A stretch of 64,000 nucleotides of DNA from Bacteroidia bacterium (GCA_019695265.1 JAIBAJ010000003.1:16808-80807); one strand, 5' to 3'. Shown: positions 7,397 through 16,423, numbered from the stretch's first letter. A program made the numbers and translations. The notes: generated by a model from the letters alone, not told the origin.

Positions 7397-9388
7397 ATGA
7401 GAAAACTATTTACCCTTTTAACCCTTATCATGTGTGTATCGTTGGGATCATATGCACAGAAAGATTTGACAAAAGAGGCTTTTGACATCTTTGATGCACA
7501 AGAGTACACCAACGCTATTGCAGCCCTGAAAAAGGCTTATGGTAAAGAGAAAGACAAAGCGAAAAAGGCAGAGATTATTTTTAAAGTAGCTGAATCTTAT
7601 CGATTAACTAATAACTGGAAACAAGCGGAAGTTTGGTACAGAAAGGCCATTAAAGTAAAGTTTGCCGATCCGATAGCTTATTATCGTTTGGGAGAGAGTT
7701 TGAAAGTGATGGAGAAATACCAAGATGCTGCGGTTGAATTTGAGAATTACAAGTCAAAAAATCCATCGGATCCAAGAGGTGCTAATGGCGTGGAGTCATG
7801 TAATTTGTCTCAAAAATGGAAAGATAATCCTACTCGTTACGTAGTAGAGAACGTTGCTCAAATTAATGGAAAGAATAATGATTTCTGTCCAAGTTTCAGC
7901 AAGAAAAACTACAAAGAATTGTATTTTACTTCTGCCCGTGAAGATGCCTCAGGTAAAGAAGTTGACGGATGGACAGGTGCAAGTTTTACCGATTTATTTG
8001 TTGCCAAAGTGGATAAAAAAGGCAAATGGAGTTCTCCTGCTGCATTAGCTGCTCCTGTGAATTCGGTATTTAACGAAGGAGCTTGCGCTTTAACCCCAAA
8101 AGGTAATGCTATCTATTTTACCCGTTGTGGCGTTGAGAAGAAAAAAGCTATGGGTTGTGATTTGTATCGTTCAGAAATTAACGGGCAAGCTTTTACTGAT
8201 CCTGTAATTATTCCATTAGGTACACCTGATTCAGTGCTTGTAACTTCCGGGCATCCTTCTGTTAATGAGGACGAGACAAAATTGTTTTTTGCTTCTGACT
8301 TAGCAGGTGGACAAGGTGGAAAGGATATTTGGGTAATGACTTGGGATAAAGAGAAAAAACGTTGGGGAGCTCCTGTGAATTTAGGCCCAACTATTAACAC
8401 TCCCGGTGATGAGATGTATCCTTTCATTCACGCTGATGGAACCTTGTATTTTGCCTCCAATGGTCATATTGGAATGGGCGGTTTGGATATTTTCAAAGCA
8501 ACTCCAACCGGTGATAAATTTGCTAACGTAACCAACATGCGTTATCCAATTAACTCTGCCGGTGATGATTTTGCGATTGTTTTTGAGGAAAAATTGGAGA
8601 AAGGTTATTTTACTTCTAACCGCGATGGTGGTAAAGGTGGCGATGATATTTATTCTTTCATTTTACCTTCACTTGTGTTTAGCCTTTCCGGTACAGTTCG
8701 TGATTCAAAAACCAAAGCAGTTATTGCTGATGCTACCGTAACATTGGTTGGTACAGATGGAACTTCATTGGAGACTAAAACCGATGGTAAAGGTTTCTAC
8801 AAATTTGATCTTTCTCCAGCTACCTCTTATGTTATTACTGCAGGTAAAATTGGTAAATACTTAAATAAAACCGGTAAATCAACCACTGTAGGTTTGGAAA
8901 CTGACAAGGCATTGGTTCATGATTTTGAATTAGATCCTACCGATATTATTATTCAACTTCCAAATATCTATTATGACTTAGCATCTTGGACTTTACGTCC
9001 GGAGTCTAAAGTTTCCTTAGATGGATTGATTGAGACTTTAAATAATAACCCAACGGTTGTAATTGAGCTAGGTTCTCACACAGATACCCGTGGTACAGAT
9101 GAGGCAAACTTAACTTTATCTCAAAAACGTGCTCAATCGGTAGTTGATTATTTAATTGAAAACGGAATTGATGCAGAGCGTTTGGTGGCCAAAGGATATG
9201 GTGAATCTGTTCCAAGGGTTATTGATGCTGCCTCTAGTTTCTTCCAAAAAGGCGATCGCATTACCGATGATTACATTGCTAAATTGAAAACTGATCCTGA
9301 GAAAGAAGAAGCTCACCAAATGAACCGTCGTACCGAGTTCAGAGTACTTCGTTCAGATTATGTTCCAAAACCAAAAGCAGGTAATTAA
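7397..9388 (+). CDS. OmpA-family protein with TPR, beta-propeller and carboxypeptidase-regulatory-like domains (PorE-like)
   Basis: The 663-residue envelope protein starts with a signal peptide ending SYAQ. A TPR region (about 25-130) follows, then PD40/WD40-like propeller repeats (about 150-425, with recurring LFFASD, LYFASN and YFTSNRDGG strands). Next is a carboxypeptidase-regulatory-like domain (about 430-505, FSLSGTVRDSKTKA) and a C-terminal OmpA domain (about 520-655, ELGSHTDTRG and LSQKRAQSVVDYL) expected to bind peptidoglycan. This order is that of PorE, a periplasmic part of the type IX secretion system. Unlike PorE of Porphyromonas, no lipobox is seen. Similar proteins with other roles exist in the phylum, so the PorE link is likely rather than proven. 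The genome does encode type IX cargo in this window. Confidence 0.85.
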   Translation: MRKLFTLLTLIMCVSLGSYAQKDLTKEAFDIFDAQEYTNAIAALKKAYGKEKDKAKKAEIIFKVAESYRLTNNWKQAEVWYRKAIKVKFADPIAYYRLGESLKVMEKYQDAAVEFENYKSKNPSDPRGANGVESCNLSQKWKDNPTRYVVENVAQINGKNNDFCPSFSKKNYKELYFTSAREDASGKEVDGWTGASFTDLFVAKVDKKGKWSSPAALAAPVNSVFNEGACALTPKGNAIYFTRCGVEKKKAMGCDLYRSEINGQAFTDPVIIPLGTPDSVLVTSGHPSVNEDETKLFFASDLAGGQGGKDIWVMTWDKEKKRWGAPVNLGPTINTPGDEMYPFIHADGTLYFASNGHIGMGGLDIFKATPTGDKFANVTNMRYPINSAGDDFAIVFEEKLEKGYFTSNRDGGKGGDDIYSFILPSLVFSLSGTVRDSKTKAVIADATVTLVGTDGTSLETKTDGKGFYKFDLSPATSYVITAGKIGKYLNKTGKSTTVGLETDKALVHDFELDPTDIIIQLPNIYYDLASWTLRPESKVSLDGLIETLNNNPTVVIELGSHTDTRGTDEANLTLSQKRAQSVVDYLIENGIDAERLVAKGYGESVPRVIDAASSFFQKGDRITDDYIAKLKTDPEKEEAHQMNRRTEFRVLRSDYVPKPKAGN

Positions 9389-9406
9389 TAGAATGAATTG
9401 AAAATG

Positions 9407-9442
9407 AACGCATCTGTGCCTTGAGTGCAGATGCGTTTTTTT
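9407..9442 (+). terminator. Intrinsic terminator after the PorE-like gene
   Basis: AACGCATCTG at 9407-9416 pairs perfectly with CAGATGCGTT at 9428-9437, followed by a T run. It lies 19 bases after the stop codon and just before purM. Confidence 0.88.
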
Positions 9443-9452
9443 ATTTAGAAAA

Positions 9453-10640
9453 ATGAGTGATCTAAAATATACCCAAAGAGGAGTTTCGGCCGCCAAAGAG
9501 GATGTACATAATGCCATTAAGGGTTTAGATAAAGGTTTATTTCCCAAGGCGTTTTGTAAGATTATTCCTGATTATTTAGGTGGCGATCCTGAGTATTGTA
9601 ATATCATGCATGCTGATGGAGCCGGTACAAAATCTTCCTTAGCCTATATGTATTGGAAGGAAACCGGTGATTTGTCTGTATGGAAAGGAATTGCCCAAGA
9701 TGCTGTTGTAATGAATACAGATGATTTGCTCTGTGTTGGTGTAACAGACTCTATCTTATTGTCCTCCACCATTGGAAGGAACAAAGGATTAATTCCAGGA
9801 GAGGTAATAAAAGCGATTATAGAAGGAACAGAGGAGGTTTTGCAGATGCTTAGGGAGAATGGTATTGATATTCAATTAACAGGAGGGGAAACTGCAGATG
9901 TTGGTGATTTGGTAAAAACTGTGATTGTGGATAGTACTGTTACAGCCAGAATCGAACGTTCTAAAATAATTGATAATTCCAGGATTGAAGCAGGCGATGT
10001 GATAGTTGGATTTTCTTCCTTTGGTAAGGCTAATTATGAAAAGGAGTACAATGGAGGAATGGGAAGTAATGGTTTGACCAGTGCCAGGCATGATGTTTTT
10101 GCACGGAAGTATGCTAGTTTATTTCCGGAATCCTTTGATAATTCTTTGGATGAAACAGTAGTTTATGTTGGGGGAAAGAATTTAACAGATAAAATTGACG
10201 TTGATTATGGAGGTCAACGTTTTCAGGTGGATGCCGGAAAGTTGGTTTTATCTCCTACCCGGACCTATTTACCATTGGCCAAATTAATGTTTGGGAATTG
10301 GCGAAATCATATTCATGGTATGGTTCATTGCAGTGGTGGGGCTCAAACAAAAATCCTTCATTTCGTTGAAAACTTGCATATTGTTAAGGATAATTTATTT
10401 TCAATACCTCCTTTGTTTCAATTGATTCAATCTCAATCTCAAACAGAATGGAAAGAGATGTATAAGGTATTCAATATGGGGCATAGGTTAGAAGTTTATG
10501 TTAAACCTGAAATTGCTCAGGAATTGATTGATTTAGGAAGGTCCTTAAATATTGAAAGCCAAATTGTAGGGTATTGTGAACCTTCAATGTCCAAAAAATT
10601 GACATTGAAATCGGAATACGGGCAATTTGAGTATTTTTAA
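9453..10640 (+). CDS. purM: Phosphoribosylformylglycinamidine cyclo-ligase (AIR synthetase)
   Basis: The 395-residue protein carries YTQRGVSA at the N terminus, a HADGAGTKSS nucleotide-binding segment, NTDDLLCVGV, LTGGETADVGD and a late VHCSGGAQTK. These are hallmarks of the PurM fold in the longer form seen in Bacteroidota. It catalyses ATP-dependent ring closure of FGAM to aminoimidazole ribotide in purine synthesis, in the cytosol. It starts ten bases after the upstream terminator and stands alone. No promoter could be placed with confidence. Confidence 0.93.
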   Translation: MSDLKYTQRGVSAAKEDVHNAIKGLDKGLFPKAFCKIIPDYLGGDPEYCNIMHADGAGTKSSLAYMYWKETGDLSVWKGIAQDAVVMNTDDLLCVGVTDSILLSSTIGRNKGLIPGEVIKAIIEGTEEVLQMLRENGIDIQLTGGETADVGDLVKTVIVDSTVTARIERSKIIDNSRIEAGDVIVGFSSFGKANYEKEYNGGMGSNGLTSARHDVFARKYASLFPESFDNSLDETVVYVGGKNLTDKIDVDYGGQRFQVDAGKLVLSPTRTYLPLAKLMFGNWRNHIHGMVHCSGGAQTKILHFVENLHIVKDNLFSIPPLFQLIQSQSQTEWKEMYKVFNMGHRLEVYVKPEIAQELIDLGRSLNIESQIVGYCEPSMSKKLTLKSEYGQFEYF

Positions 10641-10727
10641 AGCGTTAATATTCAGGGTTTTGCATTTTTAAATAGTTGTTCTTTATGGAATTTTATATTG
10701 ATTGAGGTCTATCCATAAAAACAGAAC

Positions 10728-11450
10728 ATGAAAAAATACCTCACTTTAGCTTTGTTGTTATTATCTCTAGTTGGATGGTCTCAGACTCCATTAGGTGAAA
10801 TTCGCGGTACCTTGGTAGATTCAACAACCAAACAACCGGTTCCGAATGCCTATGTATTTGTTCTTACCGGATCGGATTCTATTGCCAACGCCACCGACCT
10901 GGATGGGGACTTTATATTTAAAGGATTGAAATCGGGAATTTACCAGGTGAAGGCAAGTTGTGTTGGATATCAAACCCGTGTTATTGGAGGTGTTCAGGTA
11001 ATAGCCAATCAGGTTAAGTTTTTGGGTAAAATTCCGATGAATTTTGGCATAGAATTAGGTGGGATTGTATTTTCCGAGGATGGTGGCAGAAAGTTATTAG
11101 ATCCGGATGAGCCAAGTACTATGGTTATTATTGCCAGTGAAATTATTAAGAGTCCGAATCAACGTGAATTAATGAAATTAGTAGGTTCCGTTGTGCCTGG
11201 AGTCTTGACTAGTGATAATGGAAAGGAGATTCATTTTAGGGGGGCACGAGATGGGGCTGAAGCTTACTATATAGATGGTGTTAGGGTTCGAAGTTTAGAA
11301 GGGTATCCTAGTCAGGCTGTAGGTTCCATTAAGGTATATACCGGAGGTGTTCCTGCACAATACGGCGATTTGACCGGAGGGGTTGTCGCTATTGAGACCA
11401 AAAGTTATTTTGATCTTTATAATGCTTGGTTAGCAAGTCATCCGGAGTAA
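10728..11450 (+). CDS. Plug-only TonB-receptor-like protein with carboxypeptidase-regulatory-like domain
   Basis: The 240-residue protein has a signal peptide ending GWSQ. A carboxypeptidase-regulatory-like domain (about 24-110, GEIRGTLVDSTTKQPVPNAYV) follows, then a TonB-receptor plug-like region (about 125-228, with IHFRGARDGAEAYYIDG and YTGGVPAQYGDLTGG). It stops where a full receptor would begin its beta-barrel, and the next gene starts 24 bases later. The ORF end looks natural, with no sign of a frameshifted barrel downstream. It precedes an ECF sigma factor and a membrane TPR protein, so a part in surface signalling is possible. That role is inference. Confidence 0.82.
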   Translation: MKKYLTLALLLLSLVGWSQTPLGEIRGTLVDSTTKQPVPNAYVFVLTGSDSIANATDLDGDFIFKGLKSGIYQVKASCVGYQTRVIGGVQVIANQVKFLGKIPMNFGIELGGIVFSEDGGRKLLDPDEPSTMVIIASEIIKSPNQRELMKLVGSVVPGVLTSDNGKEIHFRGARDGAEAYYIDGVRVRSLEGYPSQAVGSIKVYTGGVPAQYGDLTGGVVAIETKSYFDLYNAWLASHPE

Positions 11451-11474
11451 ATTTAGTTTCAAGATGCACAGATA

Positions 11475-12044
11475 ATGTTCCCATTCTTTCTCCATATCAA
11501 AAAGTTAAGCGATGAAGAGCTGTTTGGAAGATACCTCCAAACAGGCAATAGTCGATTTGCTGAAGAATTGTATACGAGGTATTTTCATATTGTATTAGGT
11601 GTTGCTTTTAAACATTTACAGGACAAGGAAGAGGCAAAAGATGTTGTGATGGAAGTATTTGAAAAGTTTATGGCAGAGTCAAAGGTTCAGGTTGTGCAGA
11701 ACTTTGGTGGATGGATATATATAACAACCAAGAATGCTTGCCTAAATAGGATAAAATCAATGGAGAGAGCATCAAGGAGGTTAGAAGAATATTCTCAAAA
11801 TTTTGCAATTGATTTAGAAGAAAACGAACTGGAGGAAGAGCAACTAACCATGTTACCTGAAGCAATTGAATCATTAAATGAGCATCAGAAGAATTGCATC
11901 AGATTATTTTTTATTGAAAGAAAGTCGTATAAGGAAATTGTGGAAGAAACAGGATATTCTGAAATGCAGGTAAAAAGTTATATTCAAAATGGAAAACGCA
12001 ATTTGAAGATTTTTCTAGAAACCAGAATCAACAGAGCCATTTAG
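11475..12044 (+). CDS. ECF-type RNA polymerase sigma factor
   Basis: The 189-residue protein has region 2 (about 25-95, with ELYTRYFHIVLGVAFKHLQDKEEAKDV split across two helices, and GGWIYITTKNACLNRIKS) and region 4 (about 130-185, LNEHQKNCIRLFFIERKSYKEI and MQVKSYIQNGKRNLK). There are no regions 1 or 3, as in ECF sigma-70 factors of Bacteroidota. The downstream membrane protein starts four bases after its stop and is a candidate partner or anti-sigma. The direct targets are unknown. Confidence 0.9.
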   Translation: MFPFFLHIKKLSDEELFGRYLQTGNSRFAEELYTRYFHIVLGVAFKHLQDKEEAKDVVMEVFEKFMAESKVQVVQNFGGWIYITTKNACLNRIKSMERASRRLEEYSQNFAIDLEENELEEEQLTMLPEAIESLNEHQKNCIRLFFIERKSYKEIVEETGYSEMQVKSYIQNGKRNLKIFLETRINRAI

Positions 12045-12048
12045 TAAC

Positions 12049-13113
12049 ATGAAGCCCACCAATTTGAACAAAGGATTTTTTACTCGAAAGGACTATGAAT
12101 TACATAGCCAAGGCAAGCAATTGTTGGATGGTAAGATTTCTGATCAAGGAAAGGAAGCTTTGGAAGGCTTGTTGGAAGGAGAGTTTAGCACCCAAAAGTT
12201 ATTGGAATTGGAATCGGTTCTTTGGAAACCCACTTTTTATGATCGATATAGGACGACTATTCAATTTTCAACAACCTTATTATTGGGGATATTATTAGGG
12301 ATAGGAGGGATACTATTTTTCGGAGATATAAAGAAAGAACCTTTAAGTAGGGAATTACCATTAAACCAAAGCGATGAAAGTTCAGCGGTACCATTGGTAG
12401 AAAGGACTAGGGATATATCCACAACAATCTCATCTAAAGGTATTCATACACAGATGGAAGGCCCGATAGAAAAGAAAGAAATTGAACAGGAAATTCAAGG
12501 AGAAATTAAATATAGTGAATTGCCTACCAAGGGTATACCTATGCTTGTGCCTGTTGGCAGACCTAATGAAGTTAAATTAAAAGTTTCTACAATTCAAGTA
12601 CCACTTTTTTATGTTGGCCAATATAAGTGGGTGGATTATGAAAAGTTATACCCGGAACAATACAAGGAGATAGAATTAAGCGGTACTGAAGCTATTTTCG
12701 AAAATAAGTTTAAGGTGAGAGTGGAGAATGGTTACACTCCAATCCAGAGAACCTCTTATAGAACCAAGGTTGGAGTTGCAATGTATTATTTGGAGAAGGG
12801 AAAAATGGAAGGAGCATTGAAAGAGATGAAACGCTTGTTAACTGATCGCCCGGACGATGTTAATTTAAATTTCTACTCCGGGATCTTAACTTATCAAAAA
12901 GGGGATTATGAATCTGCATTGGAATTTTTTAAGAATGTTAAATCCGCTTACCCTCCATTATTTGAGCAGGAAGCCTTATGGTATGAGGGTTTATGTTTAA
13001 AGGAGTTGGGAAGAACAGAATCAGCGCTTAAGATATTTAGGGAAGTGCAATTGTATGATGGATTTTATTCGATTGATGCAAGTAAGGAAATAAACAAATT
13101 AGAAGGTAAATAA
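12049..13113 (+). CDS. Single-pass membrane protein with C-terminal TPR repeats, possible sigma-factor partner
   Basis: The protein has 354 residues: a cytoplasmic N-terminal section (1-70), one membrane segment at about 72-92 (LLLGILLGIGGILFF), a low-complexity linker rich in Glu/Ser/Thr, and TPR-like repeats from about 240 to 340 (YYLEKGKMEGALKEMKRLL and YQKGDYESALEFFKNV). Four bases separate it from the ECF sigma factor. The layout resembles membrane anti-sigma partners, but I see no known anti-sigma zinc motif or domain. Its role as regulator is inferred from position only. Confidence 0.7.
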   Translation: MKPTNLNKGFFTRKDYELHSQGKQLLDGKISDQGKEALEGLLEGEFSTQKLLELESVLWKPTFYDRYRTTIQFSTTLLLGILLGIGGILFFGDIKKEPLSRELPLNQSDESSAVPLVERTRDISTTISSKGIHTQMEGPIEKKEIEQEIQGEIKYSELPTKGIPMLVPVGRPNEVKLKVSTIQVPLFYVGQYKWVDYEKLYPEQYKEIELSGTEAIFENKFKVRVENGYTPIQRTSYRTKVGVAMYYLEKGKMEGALKEMKRLLTDRPDDVNLNFYSGILTYQKGDYESALEFFKNVKSAYPPLFEQEALWYEGLCLKELGRTESALKIFREVQLYDGFYSIDASKEINKLEGK

Positions 13114-13172
13114 GCAAACGAACCTTCAGAATGAGCGTTTGAAGTATTTACTTTGCGGAATAAATATACACC

Positions 13173-14324
13173 ATGGCAAAAATATTAGTAATAGATGACG
13201 AAAGAGCAATAAGGAATAGTTTGAAGGATATTTTAGGGTATGAGAATCATATAGTAGAGGATGCCGCAGATGGAATAGCAGGATTAGAATTAATTAAGGA
13301 AAAGAGGTATGATTTGGTTCTATGTGATATTAAGATGCCAGGAATGGATGGGATGGAGTTGCTTCAAAAATTGGAGGAAATAGATCCTCAGCCAATAGTT
13401 ATAATGATTTCCGGACATGGGAACATTGAAACTGCGGTAGAGGCAATCAAGAAAGGAGCCTTTGATTTTATAGCTAAGCCCTTAGATTTAAACAGACTAT
13501 TAATCACCTTAAGGAATGCTTTAGATAAGGAGAAATTAGTGAGGGAGACCAAGATATTAAAGAAGAAGGGCGGTGGTCGATCCACCATGATAGGAGAAAG
13601 CAAAGAGTTGGGAGCAGTAAGGGAAATGATAGAGAAATTAGCTCCAACAGATGCCCGTGTATTAATATTAGGACCGAATGGAAGTGGGAAAGAATTAGTT
13701 GCAAGGGAGATTCATGAAAAGAGTTTAAGATCAGGAGGACCATTTGTAGAGGTTAATTGTGCTGCTATTCCTTCTGAACTGATAGAAAGCGAGTTGTTTG
13801 GTCATGAGAAGGGTGCATTCACATCTGCCATTAAGCAGAAGAAGGGTAATTTTGAGCAGGCAGAGGGCGGAACATTATTTTTAGACGAGATCGGGGATAT
13901 GTCATTATCTGCTCAGGCAAAGGTATTGAGGGCACTTCAGGAAAATAGAATAATGCGGGTGGGAGGAGAAAAGGAAATTATGGTAAATGTGAGAGTAATA
14001 GCGGCAACAAATAAGAACTTGGTGGAAGAAATTGAACAAGGTCGATTTCGAGAAGATTTATATCATCGCTTAAGTGTAATTGTATTAAAGGTACCATCCT
14101 TAAACGATCGAAAAGAAGATATACCATTGTTGGTAGATTATTTTACACAGGCCATTTGCAAAGATTATGGTATATCACCCAAAAAATTTGACCAGGAGGC
14201 ATTACAAGAGTTGAGTGCTAGAAATTGGTCTGGGAATATCAGAGAATTAAGGAATATTGTAGAGCGACTAATGATATTAGGAGGGACATTGATATCATCT
14301 GATGACATAAAGAAATATGTGTAG
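13173..14324 (+). CDS. Sigma-54-dependent response regulator lacking a Fis-type DNA-binding domain
   Basis: The 383-residue protein has a receiver domain (1-115; DDERA, phospho-acceptor Asp in LCDIKMPGMDG, later KPLDLNRLL) and an AAA+ sigma-54 interaction domain (about 140-370; LGPNGSGKE Walker A, GTLFLDEIGDM Walker B, NWSGNIRELRN). The loop that contacts sigma-54 reads GAFTSA rather than GAFTGA. The protein ends just after the AAA+ module (SSDDIKKYV), so the usual C-terminal HTH is absent. It may act from solution, as described for FlgR-type activators, or rely on a partner. No cognate kinase gene is adjacent. The gene ends 54 bases before the tRNA promoter region. Confidence 0.9.
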   Translation: MAKILVIDDERAIRNSLKDILGYENHIVEDAADGIAGLELIKEKRYDLVLCDIKMPGMDGMELLQKLEEIDPQPIVIMISGHGNIETAVEAIKKGAFDFIAKPLDLNRLLITLRNALDKEKLVRETKILKKKGGGRSTMIGESKELGAVREMIEKLAPTDARVLILGPNGSGKELVAREIHEKSLRSGGPFVEVNCAAIPSELIESELFGHEKGAFTSAIKQKKGNFEQAEGGTLFLDEIGDMSLSAQAKVLRALQENRIMRVGGEKEIMVNVRVIAATNKNLVEEIEQGRFREDLYHRLSVIVLKVPSLNDRKEDIPLLVDYFTQAICKDYGISPKKFDQEALQELSARNWSGNIRELRNIVERLMILGGTLISSDDIKKYV

Positions 14325-14379
14325 ATTTGGGTTGAAGGGAGATAAAATATAGAAAATAAAAAAAATATTCATCAAATGT

Positions 14380-14407
14380 TTTGGGAATTAAAATCTTCAT
14401 ACATTTG
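14380..14407 (+). promoter_or_regulatory. Promoter of the first tRNA pair
   Basis: TTTG at 14380-14383 and TACATTTG at 14400-14407 are spaced by 16 nt and match the Bacteroidota -33/-7 pattern exactly. The first tRNA begins 56 nt further on. The same TTTGGGAATTAAAA context recurs before the second tRNA pair. Confidence 0.75.
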
Positions 14408-14462
14408 CACTCCCAAAAATGAGGGTCTCGATTTTTCCAAATCGAATTCTTAGGATGGGTAG

Positions 14463-14535
14463 GCCGGAGTAGCTCAGCTGGTAGAGCAACTGATTTGTAA
14501 TCAGTAGGTCGGGGGTTCGATTCCCTTCTCCGGCT
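14463..14535 (+). tRNA. tRNA-Thr (anticodon TGT)
   Basis: Acceptor stem GCCGGAG pairs with CTCCGGC, followed by discriminator T. D-loop AGCTCAGCTGGTAGAG, anticodon stem ACTGA/TCAGT with loop TTTGTAA, and T-loop GGTTCGATTC are all present. CCA is not encoded. First of a group of four tRNAs before tuf. Confidence 0.95.
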
Positions 14536-14582
14536 CTGATACAGGTTCATTGAAATATTGAAAATAATAGATTAAAAATCTT

Positions 14583-14665
14583 GGGGCGATACCAGAGTGG
14601 CCAAATGGGGCAGACTGTAAATCTGCTGATTAATTTCTTCGGTGGTTCGAATCCACCTCGCCCCA
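14583..14665 (+). tRNA. tRNA-Tyr (anticodon GTA)
   Basis: Acceptor GGGGCGA pairs with TCGCCCC, discriminator A. The anticodon arm CAGACTGTAAATCTG presents GTA. A long variable arm makes this 83-nt class II tRNA, as expected for bacterial tRNA-Tyr. Confidence 0.95.
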
Positions 14666-14674
14666 CAAATGTTA

Positions 14675-14702
14675 TTTGGGAATTAAAAAAGTATTACTTT
14701 TG
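14675..14702 (+). promoter_or_regulatory. Promoter of the second tRNA pair
   Basis: TTTG at 14675-14678 and TACTTTTG at 14695-14702, spaced by 16 nt, match the -33/-7 pattern and repeat the sequence context of the promoter at 14380-14407. The next tRNA begins 39 nt downstream. Confidence 0.75.
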
Positions 14703-14741
14703 CAACCCTGAATTCATAGTGACTAGCACTCACGAAAAAAA

Positions 14742-14814
14742 GCGGAAGTAGCTCATTTGGTAGAGCATCAGCCTTCCAAGCTGAGGGTGGCCGGTTCGAG
14801 CCCGGTCTTCCGCT
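14742..14814 (+). tRNA. tRNA-Gly (anticodon TCC)
   Basis: Acceptor GCGGAAG pairs with CTTCCGC, discriminator T. The anticodon arm TCAGC-CTTCCAA-GCTGA presents TCC. T-arm GGTTCGAGCCC is normal. Confidence 0.95.
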
Positions 14815-14820
14815 CTAAAA

Positions 14821-14892
<72 letters not shown>

Positions 14893-15072
14893 CTAAACTT
14901 GAAAGAAGCAATAGCTTCTAGATTTTATGACTTTTTTGAAATCAGAGAGGTCGGAAATGTCAAGTGGATTTGTTGGAATGTTTGAAAGTTAATTTCAAAT
15001 AGTCCAAATAGTTCATGTTAAAAAAGTGATTAACTAAACCAAAACAAAATAAACAACCTAAACTAAACCAAA

Positions 15073-16260
15073 ATGGCAAAAGAAAAATTCGAGAGGACCA
15101 AACCTCACGTAAACATTGGTACCATTGGACACGTTGACCATGGTAAAACCACTCTTACTGCTGCTATCACTACAGTATTGGCTAACAGAGGTCTAGCTGA
15201 ACTTCGTAGTTTCGATTCTATCGATAACGCTCCTGAGGAAAAAGAGCGTGGTATCACCATTAACACTGCACACGTAGAATATCAAACTGAAAAACGTCAC
15301 TATGCACACGTTGACTGTCCAGGTCACGCTGACTATGTTAAAAACATGGTTACCGGTGCTGCACAAATGGACGGAGCTATTCTAGTTGTTGCTGCAACTG
15401 ATGGACCTATGCCTCAAACTCGTGAGCACATTCTTTTGGCGCGTCAGGTAGGTGTTCCAAAGATTGTTGTATTCATGAATAAAGTTGACATGGTAGACGA
15501 TCCGGAGATTCTTGAATTAGTTGAGATGGAAATCCGTGATCTGTTATCATTCTACGGATTTGACGGAGATGCTACTCCAGTTATCAAAGGTTCTGCCTTA
15601 GGTGGTTTGAATAATGATGCTAAATGGGTTGAGAAAATCATGGAGTTGATGAATGCTGTTGATGAATACATTCCACTTCCTCCACGTCAAATTGACCTTC
15701 CATTCTTGATGCCGATTGAAGACGTATTCTCTATTACTGGTCGTGGTACAGTTGCTACTGGTCGTATTGAGCGTGGTATTATCACAGTAGGTGAGGAGGT
15801 TGAGATTGTTGGTATGCAAGTTGAGCGTATGAAATCAACTGTTACCGGAGTTGAAATGTTCCGTAAATTGTTGGATAAAGGTGAAGCTGGAGATAACGTA
15901 GGTTTACTATTGCGTGGTATTGATAAAAACAATATTCGTCGTGGTATGGTTATGGCTAAACCAGGTTCTATCACTCCACATACCAAATTCAAAGCTGAGA
16001 TTTACGTTTTGAAAAAAGAAGAAGGTGGACGTCACACTCCATTCCATAACAGATACCGTCCTCAATTCTATTTCCGTACAACTGACGTAACTGGAGAGAT
16101 TTTGTTACCAGAAGGACGTGAAATGGTAATGCCTGGGGATAACGTTACTATCAATGTTGAACTTATCGTTCCAGTAGCTATGGATAAAGGTCTACGTTTC
16201 GCGATTCGTGAAGGTGGACGTACCGTAGGTGCAGGTCAGGTAACTGAGATTGTAGCTTAA
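15073..16260 (+). CDS. tuf: Translation elongation factor Tu
   Basis: The 395-residue protein delivers aminoacyl-tRNA to the ribosome as a GTPase. The G domain shows [14 protein letters not shown] (G1), the switch I region [11 protein letters not shown] (G2), DCPGHADYV (G3), [10 protein letters not shown] (G4) and GSALGG (G5). Domains 2 and 3 follow with [13 protein letters not shown] and [14 protein letters not shown]. The ATG at 15073 follows a 180-base A-rich leader after the last tRNA, with no separate promoter recognised. Codon use is clearly optimised. This position, between a tRNA group and tRNA-Trp/secE/nusG, is conserved in many bacteria. Confidence 0.98.
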   Translation: MAKEKFERTKPHVNIGTIGHVDHGKTTLTAAITTVLANRGLAELRSFDSIDNAPEEKERGITINTAHVEYQTEKRHYAHVDCPGHADYVKNMVTGAAQMDGAILVVAATDGPMPQTREHILLARQVGVPKIVVFMNKVDMVDDPEILELVEMEIRDLLSFYGFDGDATPVIKGSALGGLNNDAKWVEKIMELMNAVDEYIPLPPRQIDLPFLMPIEDVFSITGRGTVATGRIERGIITVGEEVEIVGMQVERMKSTVTGVEMFRKLLDKGEAGDNVGLLLRGIDKNNIRRGMVMAKPGSITPHTKFKAEIYVLKKEEGGRHTPFHNRYRPQFYFRTTDVTGEILLPEGREMVMPGDNVTINVELIVPVAMDKGLRFAIREGGRTVGAGQVTEIVA

Positions 16261-16281
16261 TTCTAAAACAATAACATAAGT

Positions 16282-16316
16282 TAAGAAGGTGCTCTCGAAT
16301 GGGGGCACCTTTCTTA
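16282..16316 (+). terminator. Hairpin after tuf
   Basis: TAAGAAGGTGC (16282-16292) pairs with GCACCTTTCTTA (16305-16316), giving a strong stem with one bulge. No T run follows, so this may be a processing or partial termination site rather than a full terminator. It separates tuf from tRNA-Trp. Confidence 0.55.
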
Positions 16317-16338
16317 GCCTATATTGATATCAAAATTT

Positions 16339-16411
16339 ACGGGTGTAGCTCAATTGGTAGAGTAGTGGTCTCCAAAACCATTGGTTGTAGGTTCGAGTCC
16401 TGCCACCCGTG
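16339..16411 (+). tRNA. tRNA-Trp (anticodon CCA)
   Basis: Acceptor ACGGGTG pairs with CACCCGT, discriminator G. The anticodon arm GTGGT-CTCCAAA-ACCAT presents CCA. It lies 12 bases before the secE start codon, the common tRNA-Trp-secE-nusG arrangement. Confidence 0.95.
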
Positions 16412-16423
16412 CTAAACAGTAAC

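Noticed and set aside
11451..11474. Missing barrel of the plug-only protein explained by a frameshift
   Set aside because: The following sequence encodes a well formed sigma factor in all readable parts; no barrel-like sequence was found in any frame.
14893..15072. Riboswitch or separate promoter in the tuf leader
   Set aside because: The A-rich leader shows no stable fold and no exact TAnnTTTG; co-transcription with the tRNAs is simpler.
16409..16423. In-frame GTG start for secE
   Set aside because: It lies inside the mature tRNA-Trp; the ATG at 16424 fits SecE.
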